Assembly (NCBI GenBank): GCA_944388145.1
Contig: CALXHQ010000023.1
Location: 1-36,445, forward strand
DNA length: 36,445 nucleotides
Direction: 5' to 3'
Source of the DNA: an uncultured Gemmiger sp.
Lineage (GTDB): Bacteria; Bacillota; Clostridia; Oscillospirales; Ruminococcaceae
In this document: positions 1-6,768 of the stretch, piece after piece
How positions within the stretch are numbered: position 1 is the stretch's first letter
Layout of the letters: every line of letters begins with the position of its first letter
The notes under the pieces: generated by a model
Seen by the model: only the letters and a program-made list of their open reading frames with translations
Databases searched by the model: none
What the model was told of the DNA's origin: nothing
Made by a program: the position numbers and the translations under genes

Positions 1-10
1 AACAGAACCA
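1..10. repeat. Candidate attachment-site direct repeat, left copy
   Basis: The first ten bases, AACAGAACCA, recur in the same orientation at 36147-36156, close to the other end of the element. The left copy lies just beyond the stop codon of the tyrosine integrase, where an att core is expected. The match stops after ten bases, and no empty site is available, so this is only a candidate core. Confidence 0.3.
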
Positions 11-24
11 CGGTTTCGTCAATT

Positions 25-861
25 TCACAAAAGTAAGTGCATTTGATTGAGCAAACGCTCGTGCTCCGCGCCCGATTCCATGATATAGATTCGCGTCGTC
101 TCGATGCTGGAATGACCAAGAAGGTCGGCCAGCTTCGAGATATTTTTTTCGAGGTTGTAGAAGGTGCGGGCGAACAGGTGGCGCAGGTTGTGGGGAAAGA
201 CTTTGCGCGCGGATACTTTGGCCCGCTCGCACAACGCCTTGAACAGTTTCCAGACCGTCACGCGGCAGAGCGGCTTGCCGCTGCGGGATAGAAAGACGGG
301 GCCGGTATGGATGCGGTGTTTCTTGCACCACTTTTGCAGCCGGTGACAGAGTTCGGCCGGCAGCAAAATTTCCCGGCACTTGCCCTTGCAGCGGATCGAC
401 GCCTTGCGGCGGCGGACGGCCTCGGCGGTGATGAACTGCAATTCCGACACCCGGATGCCAGTCGAGCAGATGGTCTCGAGCAGCAGCTGGGTGCGCTTGT
501 TGCCGGTGGTGCGGGCGGCGGTGAGCAGACGGAAATACTCGGCGCGGGAAAGCTCGCGGCCCGGATCGGCAAAGATTTTACGTTGCCGCTTTAAGGGTTT
601 TGCCTTGCCCGCCGGGTTGTCGATGGACTCCTGGTAGTCGTTGACGGCAGCCAGCAGCGCGTTGACAGTGGAGGGGGTGTAGCCCTTTGCCGTCAGGCTG
701 TCCCGCCAGGCAGCGACCGTTTCCCGGTCAGGGCGCTTGCCCGCCCCGGTATCGGTGAAAAAGCGTGCCAGGGCGTGGGTGTACTTCTGGATGGTGGCGG
801 GGCTGTACTCCTGGTGGGTGAGCCAGTGTTCATAAGCGGACAAAGTTTTGGGATTTACCAT
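25..861 (-). CDS. int: Tyrosine recombinase / ICE integrase
   Basis: Site-specific recombinase expected to integrate and excise the element by strand exchange through a 3'-phosphotyrosine intermediate. The N-terminal ~90 residues form a SAM-like core-binding domain (SAYEHWLTHQEYSPATIQKY). The C-terminal catalytic domain shows the family residues in order: Arg in TGIRVSEL, Lys in CKGKC, HxxR in HNLRHLFA, His in LLGHSS and the nucleophilic Tyr in TTRIYIM. Length (278 aa) is typical of XerC/D-like and ICE integrases. An upstream in-frame ATG at 879 exists, but the site AAAGGAG lies 8 nt before the ATG at 861, so the shorter start is preferred. It is the last minus-strand gene, at the left edge of the element, as expected for an ICE integrase next to att. 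All catalytic residues are present, so it looks functional. Its direct target site cannot be seen. Confidence 0.92.
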   Translation of the reverse strand: MVNPKTLSAYEHWLTHQEYSPATIQKYTHALARFFTDTGAGKRPDRETVAAWRDSLTAKGYTPSTVNALLAAVNDYQESIDNPAGKAKPLKRQRKIFADPGRELSRAEYFRLLTAARTTGNKRTQLLLETICSTGIRVSELQFITAEAVRRRKASIRCKGKCREILLPAELCHRLQKWCKKHRIHTGPVFLSRSGKPLCRVTVWKLFKALCERAKVSARKVFPHNLRHLFARTFYNLEKNISKLADLLGHSSIETTRIYIMESGAEHERLLNQMHLLL

Positions 862-973
862 GCAGCAGGCTCCTTTCATTTACAGATATCTGATCGGTTA
901 CCTTTTATTAAGCCCGGTATCGGCAACGAATGGGGCAGACAAATAGCAATCGTTCGTCGTTCCCGGAATATGC

Positions 974-1011
974 AAAAAGGCCCGCGCCCCGATGTTGGGG
1001 CACGGGCCTTT
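974..1011 (-). terminator. Rho-independent terminator after the DUF2325 region
   Basis: A 15-bp stem (976-990 with 997-1011) and 6-nt loop is followed on the minus strand by a T run. The single non-Watson-Crick position is a G-U pair in minus-strand RNA but an A-C mismatch in plus-strand RNA, which shows the strand of use. It ends the transcript running from 3134 through 1026 and separates it from the integrase gene. Confidence 0.85.
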
Positions 1012-1025
1012 GGTACAGGCGTGTG

Positions 1026-1328
1026 TTATGCTCTGCTTTGACGGCGGTCCTGTTCCACGACCTGCTCCGCGCATTTGGCGGCGCTGGCGTAGGAGAAGTA
1101 GCGGATTAGTTTGTGATAGCGGCGCACGGTGTCGATGATAACGGAGTAGGCTTTGTGGGAAATGCAGTTGGTTTGGACCCAAACCACATCGGCGTGGCGG
1201 ATCAGATCGGGGTTGGGCGCGGCGTCCTTATTGACAAAACGCACATCCGGGAGCTTCGGGCGGATCTCCCGCAGCCAGGAGTCGTGCCCGCCAAACACCA
1301 CGATCTTTTGGCGGGTGTGACATGGAAA
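1026..1328 (-). pseudogene. DUF2325 domain, cut off from its gene by an amber codon
   Basis: These 100 codons continue the reading frame of the gene at 1329-3134 directly after its TAG and end at a TAA. The translated segment KIVVFGGHDSWLREIRP through RYFSYASAAKCAEQV is a recognisable DUF2325 domain, a small Rossmann-like domain usually found at the C terminus of longer coiled-coil proteins. There is no Shine-Dalgarno sequence before the only usable in-frame start (GTG at 1301), so independent translation is unlikely. No other stop or frameshift is present, so the nonsense change is recent or the stop is read through. The biochemical function of DUF2325 is not established. Confidence 0.75.
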
Positions 1329-3134
1329 CTATATGCTGGTTTTCTCCGGCTCAGGGTCATCGGTGCCCTGCTGCTGGTGAAAGACCAGTGCCCGCAGGTC
1401 TGCCAGTTCCTGGCGCTGCCGCTCGGCCTCCTGCTGCAATTCTTCCAGTTGTTTTTGCACGTTGGCCGTTTGCTTTTCGGCGGCATGGGCTGCCCGGCGC
1501 AGAGCATCGGCCTGCTGTTGGAGGGCAGAATTTTCTGCGCGCAGCGCCTGCGCATCGGGAATCCGTTCCGCCGCTTGCATGGGCGTTTGCTGTTCATCGG
1601 CTTCCACTTGCCCGCTGGGTGCAAAATCGATCTGGCGGCTCGCTGCGCCCAACGCCGCCATGACGGCCAGCAGCGCATGGATTTTGGAAGGTGTCAGGCC
1701 ATCGCGGCGCAGGTGCTTTTTGAGAAAGTCGTACTGCTGCATATCGCGGGGCAGCAGCGCGCCGGTCATTCCATAGACCAGCTGCGCCAGGCTGACGAGA
1801 TCGCTGCCTTCTTCCTCTGCGGCAAACTTTTCGTCAGCATAGGAGGGCAGATACCAGGCGGCGTCCAGCATTCGTGGGGAATGTCCCGCCGGGGATGGCT
1901 GATTTTGATTGTCGTCTTCCTCCTCGTAGGGAAACTTAGCCCAGGGCAGCTGGTTCGCGGCGGTGCATAGCACGGCCATCGGGGCTGAGTAGAGCCAAGC
2001 AAGGTCATCGTCCTGTTCCAGAAGTACCAGCAGCGCGAAGCAGGTTTCAAAGGGGTCGTCCTCCGAAAACCCGAACAGCTTTTCCGCCGCCTCCTGCCCG
2101 ATGCGCTCGACAAGCAGGTCGTAATTGTTTTCTGCTGCGCAAATGCCCAGGGTCTGCAGGTCAAGGTGTTCGTCATCCACGCCTTTCAATTTTTCCTCCA
2201 GGACGTCCGCCTGCGCCGCAAGTTTTTCCAGTTCCTCTATGCGGCGGTCGGCCTCGCGGTCATCCATACTGACCGCCGGCAGTTTGGGAATGGCCGCCAG
2301 CGGCGCCAGCATCGAAGGCACGGCGGTACGTGCTTCCTCTTTCCGCGTCATTTCCTCGAGTTTTTGGGTCAGCGAATGCAGGCGACGCTCGTATTTTTCC
2401 CCCTGGACGGCCAGGCGGTTTGCACATTCCAAGTAGGTATCGCACCACTCCCATGTTGCCAAGCGGAACCGTTCGAGCGCCTCGCTGACGGCATCCTGCG
2501 GCAGCAGCGACACGAGCTTGCAAAATTGTTCGTGCGTATTCGGCTTGGCTGGTTGTTTGTCCCCCGGCACGGCAGGCAGGATGAAACTATTCGCCACCCG
2601 GCCGTATCGGTTTTGGATGACAAACAGCATCCCGCACAAAATTTCTTTTGAAAAACTGGGGTCGTAGAGCTGCGGTATGTCCACGTCAGTCTCATCTTTT
2701 CCGCGCGGCAAAAGTGCCAGCGCCTGGTCCAGCTGGCCGCAGTCTTTCAAAGTATCCAGCATCCAGAGCGCCGCGCCCAGGCAGAGATTGTGGTCAAAGT
2801 CCAGTTCGTCGTAGGCAAGCGCTGGGATCGAGCAGAGCATCGCCCATTCATTTTCTACGGCCAGGCCGGGATATTTTGCCCCGTACCGCCGCCAGACATC
2901 CGGCAGAGAGTTTGCCACCGCGCGGATTCGCCGGGACTCGTAAAGCTCGGTCAGGTTGAACGCCTCCCGCACGCGCTCGGCTTTGCTGCCGCGGTAGGCG
3001 CGGGCAATCGTGCGATGGGTCTCCTTGAAATGTTCGGTGACAAAACGTTTGACTTTCCGCGCATCGGTGATGTCCTGGCGGGCGTCAAATTCAACATTGT
3101 CGTTCCCGTTTTTCTTTTCTTTTTTCTTTGGCAT
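1329..3134 (-). CDS. Large coiled-coil protein, N-terminal part of a DUF2325 protein
   Basis: A 601-residue protein of unknown function. It starts with a Lys-rich stretch (MPKKKEKKNG) and has a mainly helical middle. Two coiled-coil stretches are visible, around residues 265-330 and near the C terminus at about 540-590 (rich in Ala, Gln and Glu). Its frame stops at a TAG (1329-1331) just before an intact DUF2325 domain encoded in the same frame, so the natural protein was probably about 702 residues. The start at 3134 is chosen because GGAGG lies 7 nt upstream; two earlier in-frame ATGs lack such a site. A promoter with 17-bp spacing is visible at 3160-3188. It is transcribed alone and ends at the terminator at 974-1011. 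It belongs to the accessory block beside the integrase and has no evident role in transfer. Confidence 0.75.
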   Translation of the reverse strand: MPKKKEKKNGNDNVEFDARQDITDARKVKRFVTEHFKETHRTIARAYRGSKAERVREAFNLTELYESRRIRAVANSLPDVWRRYGAKYPGLAVENEWAMLCSIPALAYDELDFDHNLCLGAALWMLDTLKDCGQLDQALALLPRGKDETDVDIPQLYDPSFSKEILCGMLFVIQNRYGRVANSFILPAVPGDKQPAKPNTHEQFCKLVSLLPQDAVSEALERFRLATWEWCDTYLECANRLAVQGEKYERRLHSLTQKLEEMTRKEEARTAVPSMLAPLAAIPKLPAVSMDDREADRRIEELEKLAAQADVLEEKLKGVDDEHLDLQTLGICAAENNYDLLVERIGQEAAEKLFGFSEDDPFETCFALLVLLEQDDDLAWLYSAPMAVLCTAANQLPWAKFPYEEEDDNQNQPSPAGHSPRMLDAAWYLPSYADEKFAAEEEGSDLVSLAQLVYGMTGALLPRDMQQYDFLKKHLRRDGLTPSKIHALLAVMAALGAASRQIDFAPSGQVEADEQQTPMQAAERIPDAQALRAENSALQQQADALRRAAHAAEKQTANVQKQLEELQQEAERQRQELADLRALVFHQQQGTDDPEPEKTSI

Positions 3135-3159
3135 TCGTTTGCCTCCAGCTTTTTTATCC

Positions 3160-3188
3160 ATGATACCATTTGAAAGCGTTTCACGCAA
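3160..3188 (-). promoter_or_regulatory. Promoter of the coiled-coil/DUF2325 gene
   Basis: On the minus strand TTGCGT (3183-3188), a 17-bp spacer and TATCAT (3160-3165) make a sigma-A type promoter. The start codon is at 3134, with GGAGG in between. An inverted GCGT/ACGC motif overlaps the -35 element and could be an operator. Confidence 0.55.
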
Positions 3189-3240
3189 ACCCGGTCATTT
3201 TCGATTGATCTTTGTAAATCCGCAAATTGGCGAGCAGGGC

Positions 3241-3256
3241 ATTTGTATATACAAAT
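3241..3256. promoter_or_regulatory. Perfect 16-bp palindrome
   Basis: ATTTGTATATACAAAT is a perfect palindrome about 50 bp upstream of the promoter at 3160-3188 and next to the terminator at 3259-3298. It could bind a dimeric repressor acting on the DUF2325 gene. No matching copy was noticed elsewhere. Confidence 0.35.
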
Positions 3257-3258
3257 GC

Positions 3259-3298
3259 AAAAATGCCGGCGCAGTTCTCTGGCTGCACCGGCATTTTT
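3259..3298 (-). terminator. Rho-independent terminator after the small coiled-coil gene
   Basis: A 16-position stem with loop, flanked by A and T runs, ends the transcript of the gene at 3407-3739. One position is a G-U wobble only in minus-strand RNA, which agrees with use on that strand. Confidence 0.8.
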
Positions 3299-3302
3299 CT
3301 CG

Positions 3303-3371
3303 TTGGGGAAGTCCCCAATCCCCTGAAAGATCCGTATCTGGCGATACGGGACTGCGCATTCGTTCCGAACG
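3303..3371. other. Cluster of three short hairpins
   Basis: Three consecutive inverted repeats lie in the 3' untranslated part of the gene at 3407-3739: TTGGGGA/TCCCCAA at 3303-3318, CCGTATC/GATACGG at 3332-3349 and CGTTC/GAACG at 3361-3371. Together with the terminator at 3259-3298 this makes about 110 bp of near-continuous secondary structure with no reading frame. It may be an RNA 3' structure or a DNA-level protein-binding or replication site. Confidence 0.4.
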
Positions 3372-3406
3372 CTTTATTGGTTCGCTGTCGCTCGTTTTTG
3401 GCAATC

Positions 3407-3739
3407 TTATTTGAGTTTGTCCAGAATTTCTTGCGCGCTCATGCCCTCCGCCATCAGCTGCTTGAGCACTTCTTCCAGCTCGGCCTTCTTGGCTTCTTCC
3501 GCTTCCGCAGCCTCTTTGGCCGCCCGGGCGGCTTGCAGCTTGGCAATCTCTTTATCCAGAGATTTTGCCTGAGCTTTGAGTTCTTTCAGCTCTGTTTTCA
3601 GTGTGACGAGTTCTTCATTCTTGGCATCAATCTGGCTGGCCGTATCAGCTTTCTCAGCCAGCTTTTCTTCGATCAAAGCTGCATAATCCACGTTTGCAAC
3701 AGCTTTCTTTTTGTTTCTGGAACCCTTTGCGCGAGGCAT
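3407..3739 (-). CDS. Small coiled-coil protein, function unknown
   Basis: A 110-residue highly charged protein. The N terminus is basic (MPRAKGSRNKKK). Residues about 20-95 form one long Ala/Glu/Lys/Leu-rich coiled coil. The last 20 residues (LMAEGMSAQEILDKL) look like a short helical hairpin. The start is supported by AGGAG 7 nt upstream, and a good promoter lies at 3773-3801. It is monocistronic, flanked by its own promoter and terminator. The basic head plus coiled coil would suit a DNA-associated oligomer, but that is inference from composition only. I do not recognise a named family. Confidence 0.75.
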   Translation of the reverse strand: MPRAKGSRNKKKAVANVDYAALIEEKLAEKADTASQIDAKNEELVTLKTELKELKAQAKSLDKEIAKLQAARAAKEAAEAEEAKKAELEEVLKQLMAEGMSAQEILDKLK

Positions 3740-3772
3740 AAAATCACTCCTAACAAAGTTTTTTATGTTATC

Positions 3773-3801
3773 AGTATAGCGGTTGGCCGAGAAAATATCA
3801 A
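3773..3801 (-). promoter_or_regulatory. Promoter of the small coiled-coil gene
   Basis: Minus-strand TTGATA (3796-3801), a 17-bp spacer and TATACT (3773-3778) form a near-consensus sigma-A promoter, 33 bp upstream of the ATG at 3739. Confidence 0.75.
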
Positions 3802-3894
3802 TCGCAATTTGATAGATTGAAACAACATGAAGCGTTACACCATCAACCGGTATTCTTTCCAGCCTGCCGGCTCATACGGTATCATGCCGCCAAT

Positions 3895-4203
3895 TTAATC
3901 CTCCGGTTCTTCGATAATTCCAAAGTCGATCAGCACATTGGTTTCTGCGCGGGGCGGATAGACAATGCCCATCATCTCATACGCATACCGCTTTACTTTC
4001 CGGAAGTCTTTCACCGGCTCAGGCGCATAGGCCGCGGTTTCACATCCGGCATATTTTTCGTCACCGGCCAGATCATCGGCGACATCCTTGATCAAAGCAT
4101 CTTCCACTTCTTCAATCGAGTTGCCGTACTCGACGGCAACCAGTTCGTGCTTTTTCACGTCTTTGTCCAGGTCGCCAAACGAACGGTAGAGTTTGTACTT
4201 CAT
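3895..4203 (-). CDS. Small acidic protein, function unknown
   Basis: A 102-residue soluble protein starting MKYKLYRSFGDLDKD, rich in Asp and Glu, with no membrane segment or known motif that I can identify. The start is secure because GGAGGA lies 7-8 nt before the ATG. It begins 33 bp after the stop of the HipA-like gene on the same strand, with no terminator between, so the two are probably one transcript. Its partner may be that protein, but nothing in the sequence shows a function. Confidence 0.65.
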   Translation of the reverse strand: MKYKLYRSFGDLDKDVKKHELVAVEYGNSIEEVEDALIKDVADDLAGDEKYAGCETAAYAPEPVKDFRKVKRYAYEMMGIVYPPRAETNVLIDFGIIEEPED

Positions 4204-4236
4204 TACGGTGTCCTCCTGAATTTGTGTGATGTTGGG

Positions 4237-5034
4237 TTACGGGGATAAGGTTTTGAAATAATATCGGATTTTCCTTTTCAGGATTTTTGCATATTCCTCG
4301 AAATACACACTGATCTGCACTGGATAGATTTTGTCCAAAGCCTCTGCAATTTCTGTGATTCGATGTTCCGGGATCAGGCAGAACCGTTTTAGTGTGTCGT
4401 GATAAGCGCCAACCGCCATGCTGGTAAAGCATTCTTCGCCCAGATGTTTTCTGACAACAGATTCTCCGGCGTTTAACCACAGTGAAAAATCCTCGCGGTT
4501 AAACGCAGACAGAATATGGATCAAATAGGGCTCAAGAAACAGATCCGTATTTTGAAACATTGTAACATTGCACAGGTCGCCAAGTCGAAAGCAATCCGTG
4601 AAATCAAAGCTCAAAATATGCCCGGAAGGCGTCCGCGACATTTGCACGAGATCGGCCTGTCCGAACATCGCAGCCAAGGCATAGTGGCCGGCATATTCGT
4701 GAACGAGCTGCGGAGATTGCTGCACTTCCTCCAACGAAAATCTTTGCAAACCTTCCAGATATGTAATGCCCACAACATAAGGCGTCTTGAATCGCTTTTC
4801 GTCTTTCGCGCTCACTTTCATTAAGAATGCTTCTGCCACGGGCAGCTGTAATTCCTGTGCCAGCCGGGAATACATAAATTCGCAGCAGGCGGAGCACGGC
4901 ATTTCGTGTTTGACCAAGAGCCGCGGTCTATCTGCGCGTTTTGGTGTCGCCAGGAGAAGCCCGCCAGAGAAGCCTTGATGTTCAAACGGACGATAGGTAT
5001 ACTCTGCCGCATCAACAAGATACTCGTCAGCCAT
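4237..5034 (-). CDS. Possible HipA-like kinase-fold protein
   Basis: A 265-residue soluble protein. Residues 38-75 (RLLVKHEMPCSACCEFMYSR onward) resemble the nucleotide-binding lobe of HipA-like proteins, where a Lys precedes a Cys/Glu-rich helix. Residues about 137-146 (GHILSFDFTDCF) resemble the metal-binding Asp-Phe region of that fold. The usual HipA catalytic Asp motif is not clear, so kinase activity is uncertain. An extended -10 promoter (5070-5078) drives it, and it is followed by the small acidic protein gene. HipA proteins act in toxin-antitoxin pairs, but no HipB-like HTH partner is adjacent on this strand; the nearest HTH gene (5303) is divergent. Alternative: an unrelated accessory protein. 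The start ATG has only a weak SD (GGCGGGAAG). Confidence 0.45.
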   Translation of the reverse strand: MADEYLVDAAEYTYRPFEHQGFSGGLLLATPKRADRPRLLVKHEMPCSACCEFMYSRLAQELQLPVAEAFLMKVSAKDEKRFKTPYVVGITYLEGLQRFSLEEVQQSPQLVHEYAGHYALAAMFGQADLVQMSRTPSGHILSFDFTDCFRLGDLCNVTMFQNTDLFLEPYLIHILSAFNREDFSLWLNAGESVVRKHLGEECFTSMAVGAYHDTLKRFCLIPEHRITEIAEALDKIYPVQISVYFEEYAKILKRKIRYYFKTLSP

Positions 5035-5069
5035 GCCATCACTTCCCGCCTGGACATACTATTTATCAA

Positions 5070-5078
5070 ATTATAGCA
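5070..5078 (-). promoter_or_regulatory. Extended -10 promoter of the HipA-like gene
   Basis: The minus strand reads TGCTATAAT here: a consensus -10 (5070-5075) preceded by the TGN extension. The -35 region is poor (TGGCTT-like). The start codon lies 36 bp downstream. Confidence 0.6.
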
Positions 5079-5187
5079 GATTTATGAAATAAAGCCATAC
5101 CGAAAATGGTCGAATTTGAGAAGGAGCTTTCCGCCTCGTTGCCATAAACAGTCCCATATCAGGCGTAGGGATTACCAAAAAGCAAAG

Positions 5188-5217
5188 TTGTTGTGCCGTG
5201 TTCTTTAGAACTATATT
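5188..5217 (+). promoter_or_regulatory. Promoter of the XRE regulator gene
   Basis: TTGTTG (5188-5193), 18 bp, and TATATT (5212-5217) point toward the XRE gene at 5303. The spacer contains the palindromic operator-like site at 5200-5211, which ends exactly where the -10 begins. The layout is nearly the same as at the promoter at 5716-5746. Confidence 0.6.
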
Positions 5218-5229
5218 GCGTTCTTTAAC
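5200..5229. promoter_or_regulatory. Operator-like palindrome plus second site, copy 1
   Basis: GTTCTTTAGAAC (5200-5211) is a 5-2-5 inverted repeat. A second GTTCT half-site starts at 5220, 20 bp or two helical turns downstream. The same arrangement occurs at 5729-5758. It is probably the binding site of the XRE protein encoded next door, repressing its own promoter. Confidence 0.6.
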
Positions 5230-5302
5230 TTCTGTATTAGCAAATGGATGCCCGGTATACTAATGAGGAACGAAAAGTAGGTCTAAAGCAGGAGGCGACG
5301 AG

Positions 5303-5620
5303 ATGGACGCACAAGCTGTTGGGCAGCGGATCAAAGCTGCTCGAGAAGCAAAAGGACTGACACAGGAAGGGCTGGCAGCATTGGTCGATCTCAGCCCCAC
5401 CCACATGAGTGTCATTGAGCGCGGGATCAAAGTTCCAAACCTGGACTCTTTCGTGGCCATTGCAAATGCATTGGATATTTCCGCCGATTCGCTGCTGGTC
5501 GATGTCGTTAACCATGCGGCAGAGAGCGTTGCGTGCGAACTGTCAACCCGGATTTCCAAGTTGCCGCAGCGTGAACGCATGAAACTGCTGGATGCGTTCC
5601 GCATCCTTACGGACGAATAG
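5303..5620 (+). CDS. XRE-family transcriptional regulator
   Basis: A 105-residue DNA-binding protein. Residues 6-62 form a Cro/CI-type helix-turn-helix (RIKAAREAKGLTQEGLAALV then HMSVIERGIKVPNLDSFVAI). The C-terminal 40 residues are a short helical tail ending LLDAFRILTDE, probably for dimerisation. The start is supported by GGAGG 7 nt upstream. It lies between two promoters that carry matching palindromes, so it likely represses both itself and the downstream pair at 5769-6762, acting as the ICE's switch regulator. It is followed by a terminator at 5640. No peptidase domain is fused to it, so induction would have to come from a partner or ligand. Confidence 0.88.
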   Translation: MDAQAVGQRIKAAREAKGLTQEGLAALVDLSPTHMSVIERGIKVPNLDSFVAIANALDISADSLLVDVVNHAAESVACELSTRISKLPQRERMKLLDAFRILTDE

Positions 5621-5639
5621 AGACATAGCTAAGACATAG

Positions 5640-5675
5640 AAAGAGAGCCCTGTGACTCTCTTTTCTTTTTTCTTC
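5640..5675 (+). terminator. Terminator after the XRE gene
   Basis: An 8-bp stem AAAGAGAG/CTCTCTTT with 8-nt loop is followed by a long T-rich tract. It isolates the XRE transcript from the next promoter at 5716. Confidence 0.75.
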
Positions 5676-5715
5676 TTTTGAGATTCGACAAATCACGGCT
5701 TTCTTCGACAGAAAA

Positions 5716-5746
5716 TTGTTTTATAGTAGTTCTAAAGAACTATATA
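5716..5746 (+). promoter_or_regulatory. Promoter of the Spo0A-C-like / SLOG-HTH operon
   Basis: TTGTTT (5716-5721), a 19-bp spacer and TATATA (5741-5746) precede the gene at 5769. The palindrome at 5729-5740 fills the 3' part of the spacer and abuts the -10, so repressor binding would block polymerase. Confidence 0.55.
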
Positions 5747-5758
5747 AAGTTCTGTTAA
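5729..5758. promoter_or_regulatory. Operator-like palindrome plus second site, copy 2
   Basis: GTTCTAAAGAAC (5729-5740) is the exact reverse complement of the palindrome at 5200-5211. A second half-site, GTTCTGTTAA, starts 20 bp downstream at 5749, the same offset as in copy 1. Both copies sit immediately before the -10 element of a promoter. Confidence 0.6.
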
Positions 5759-5768
5759 GGAGGTCAAA

Positions 5769-6002
5769 ATGAATTTCAAAGCACTTGTCAAACAGGTTGC
5801 CGCTGAGGACAACACAACGCCGGAACACGTTTACAGAGAAATGCAGCGTGCCATTGAGGATGCCTTTCACCACCGATTTGATACAGCGGAATCGCTGACC
5901 TTGTGGCGGGAATTAGGGTTTTCCAAAAAATGCCCAACACCTGAGCAATTCATCGGGAAGTTGGCCATGAAGCTGCGCGGTGAAATCGGGATATTTCATT
6001 AA
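5769..6002 (+). CDS. Small protein resembling the Spo0A C-terminal domain
   Basis: A 77-residue helical protein. Residues 3-35 (ALVKQVAAEDNTTPEHVYRE and the following RAIEDAFHHR) resemble the recognition part of the Spo0A effector domain, in which a Thr-rich turn precedes a helix of the form VxRAIRHAIEVAW. The full Spo0A domain is about 110 residues and there is no receiver domain, so this is a stand-alone mini version; such small proteins are frequent in clostridial mobile elements. An ideal AGGAGG lies 5 nt before the ATG. It is the first gene of an operon with the SLOG-HTH gene, under an operator-bearing promoter. It probably binds DNA, but its targets are unknown. Confidence 0.6.
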   Translation: MNFKALVKQVAAEDNTTPEHVYREMQRAIEDAFHHRFDTAESLTLWRELGFSKKCPTPEQFIGKLAMKLRGEIGIFH

Positions 6003-6063
6003 GGAATATCGGATCAATCAACAGTGCCGGGGAATTTCACTCTATTGCTTTCAGGAGGGCACC

Positions 6064-6762
6064 ATGAAAAAGATTTGCTTTATTTCCGACAGTTTTCTTT
6101 GGGAGGAAAAAATACGCCCGGTTCTGCATCGGGCAATTTCCCATGTGATTGAGCAGAATGATGCAGTAGAGTTCTGGTTTCATACCCTCCGTGAGCCTTT
6201 TCTGCAAGAAGCCGTCATTGCCATTCCAGAAATACGAAAGTCTTTTCCTGAAAAGCAAGTTGCTGTTGTGGCAGTCGTTGACCCTTTAAGAAAGATGGAA
6301 CTTGGGCGCACCGACGATCAGATGCTCCACACAAATGGATTTCAGGAAAATAGCGTTGACCGCGTGGAGTATGCGCCGCTTTTTGATGGGAAGTGCGAAA
6401 AAAATGCAACTCACTTCATACAGCATTTCTATAAGGTGAATCAATGGATGTACCGTCAATGTGATGAAGTGATCGCCTACTTCTACGACAACCTGCCAAC
6501 CTCCCTGTCAAAGTGCGAGTCATCCATCCTGATGGGGAAATCACGCTTGCCGTACCAGCACATTTATTTGCCCGAAACGCGCGCCCTGATCGATTCTCAG
6601 ATTGCACAGCTTTCAGAGAAAGAAAAGTACTTTATGCAAAAAATGAATCAAGGTGTATCCTGTGCTGCCCTTGCAAGGGAATTCGGTATATCCTACAACC
6701 GAGTTCTGCAATACGCAACGAGGGCAAAACGGCGCATCTGCGGATACATACCAAAAGATTAA
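6064..6762 (+). CDS. SLOG-like sensor domain fused to a C-terminal HTH
   Basis: A 232-residue protein. Residues 1-125 look like a Rossmann-type SLOG/DUF1273-like fold: a hydrophobic first strand (KKICFISDSF), helices, a strand with upstream acidic helix (IRKSFPEKQVAVVAVVDP), then CDEVIAYFYDN at about 137, matching the usual acidic strand of the family. Residues about 180-225 (LSEKEKYFMQKMNQGVSCAA then EFGISYNRVL) are a sigma-region-4/LuxR-like helix-turn-helix. This pairing suggests a nucleotide-derived ligand sensor acting directly on DNA. An earlier in-frame ATG exists at 5980 inside the previous gene, but AGGAGG five bases before 6064 decides the start. It is cotranscribed with the small Spo0A-C-like gene and converges on the relaxase gene. 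The family assignment is by fold pattern only. Confidence 0.6.
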   Translation: MKKICFISDSFLWEEKIRPVLHRAISHVIEQNDAVEFWFHTLREPFLQEAVIAIPEIRKSFPEKQVAVVAVVDPLRKMELGRTDDQMLHTNGFQENSVDRVEYAPLFDGKCEKNATHFIQHFYKVNQWMYRQCDEVIAYFYDNLPTSLSKCESSILMGKSRLPYQHIYLPETRALIDSQIAQLSEKEKYFMQKMNQGVSCAALAREFGISYNRVLQYATRAKRRICGYIPKD

Positions 6763-6768
6763 AAAGAA

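Noticed and set aside
1329-1331. Element-wide recoding of TAG as a sense codon
   Set aside because: Most genes here use TAA or TGA, but the XRE gene ends with TAG in a normal place before its terminator, so TAG works as a stop; a single site is not evidence for recoding.
3303-3371. tRNA-like cluster
   Set aside because: The hairpins have no acceptor/anticodon/T-loop order and no GTTC-type T loop in the right place.
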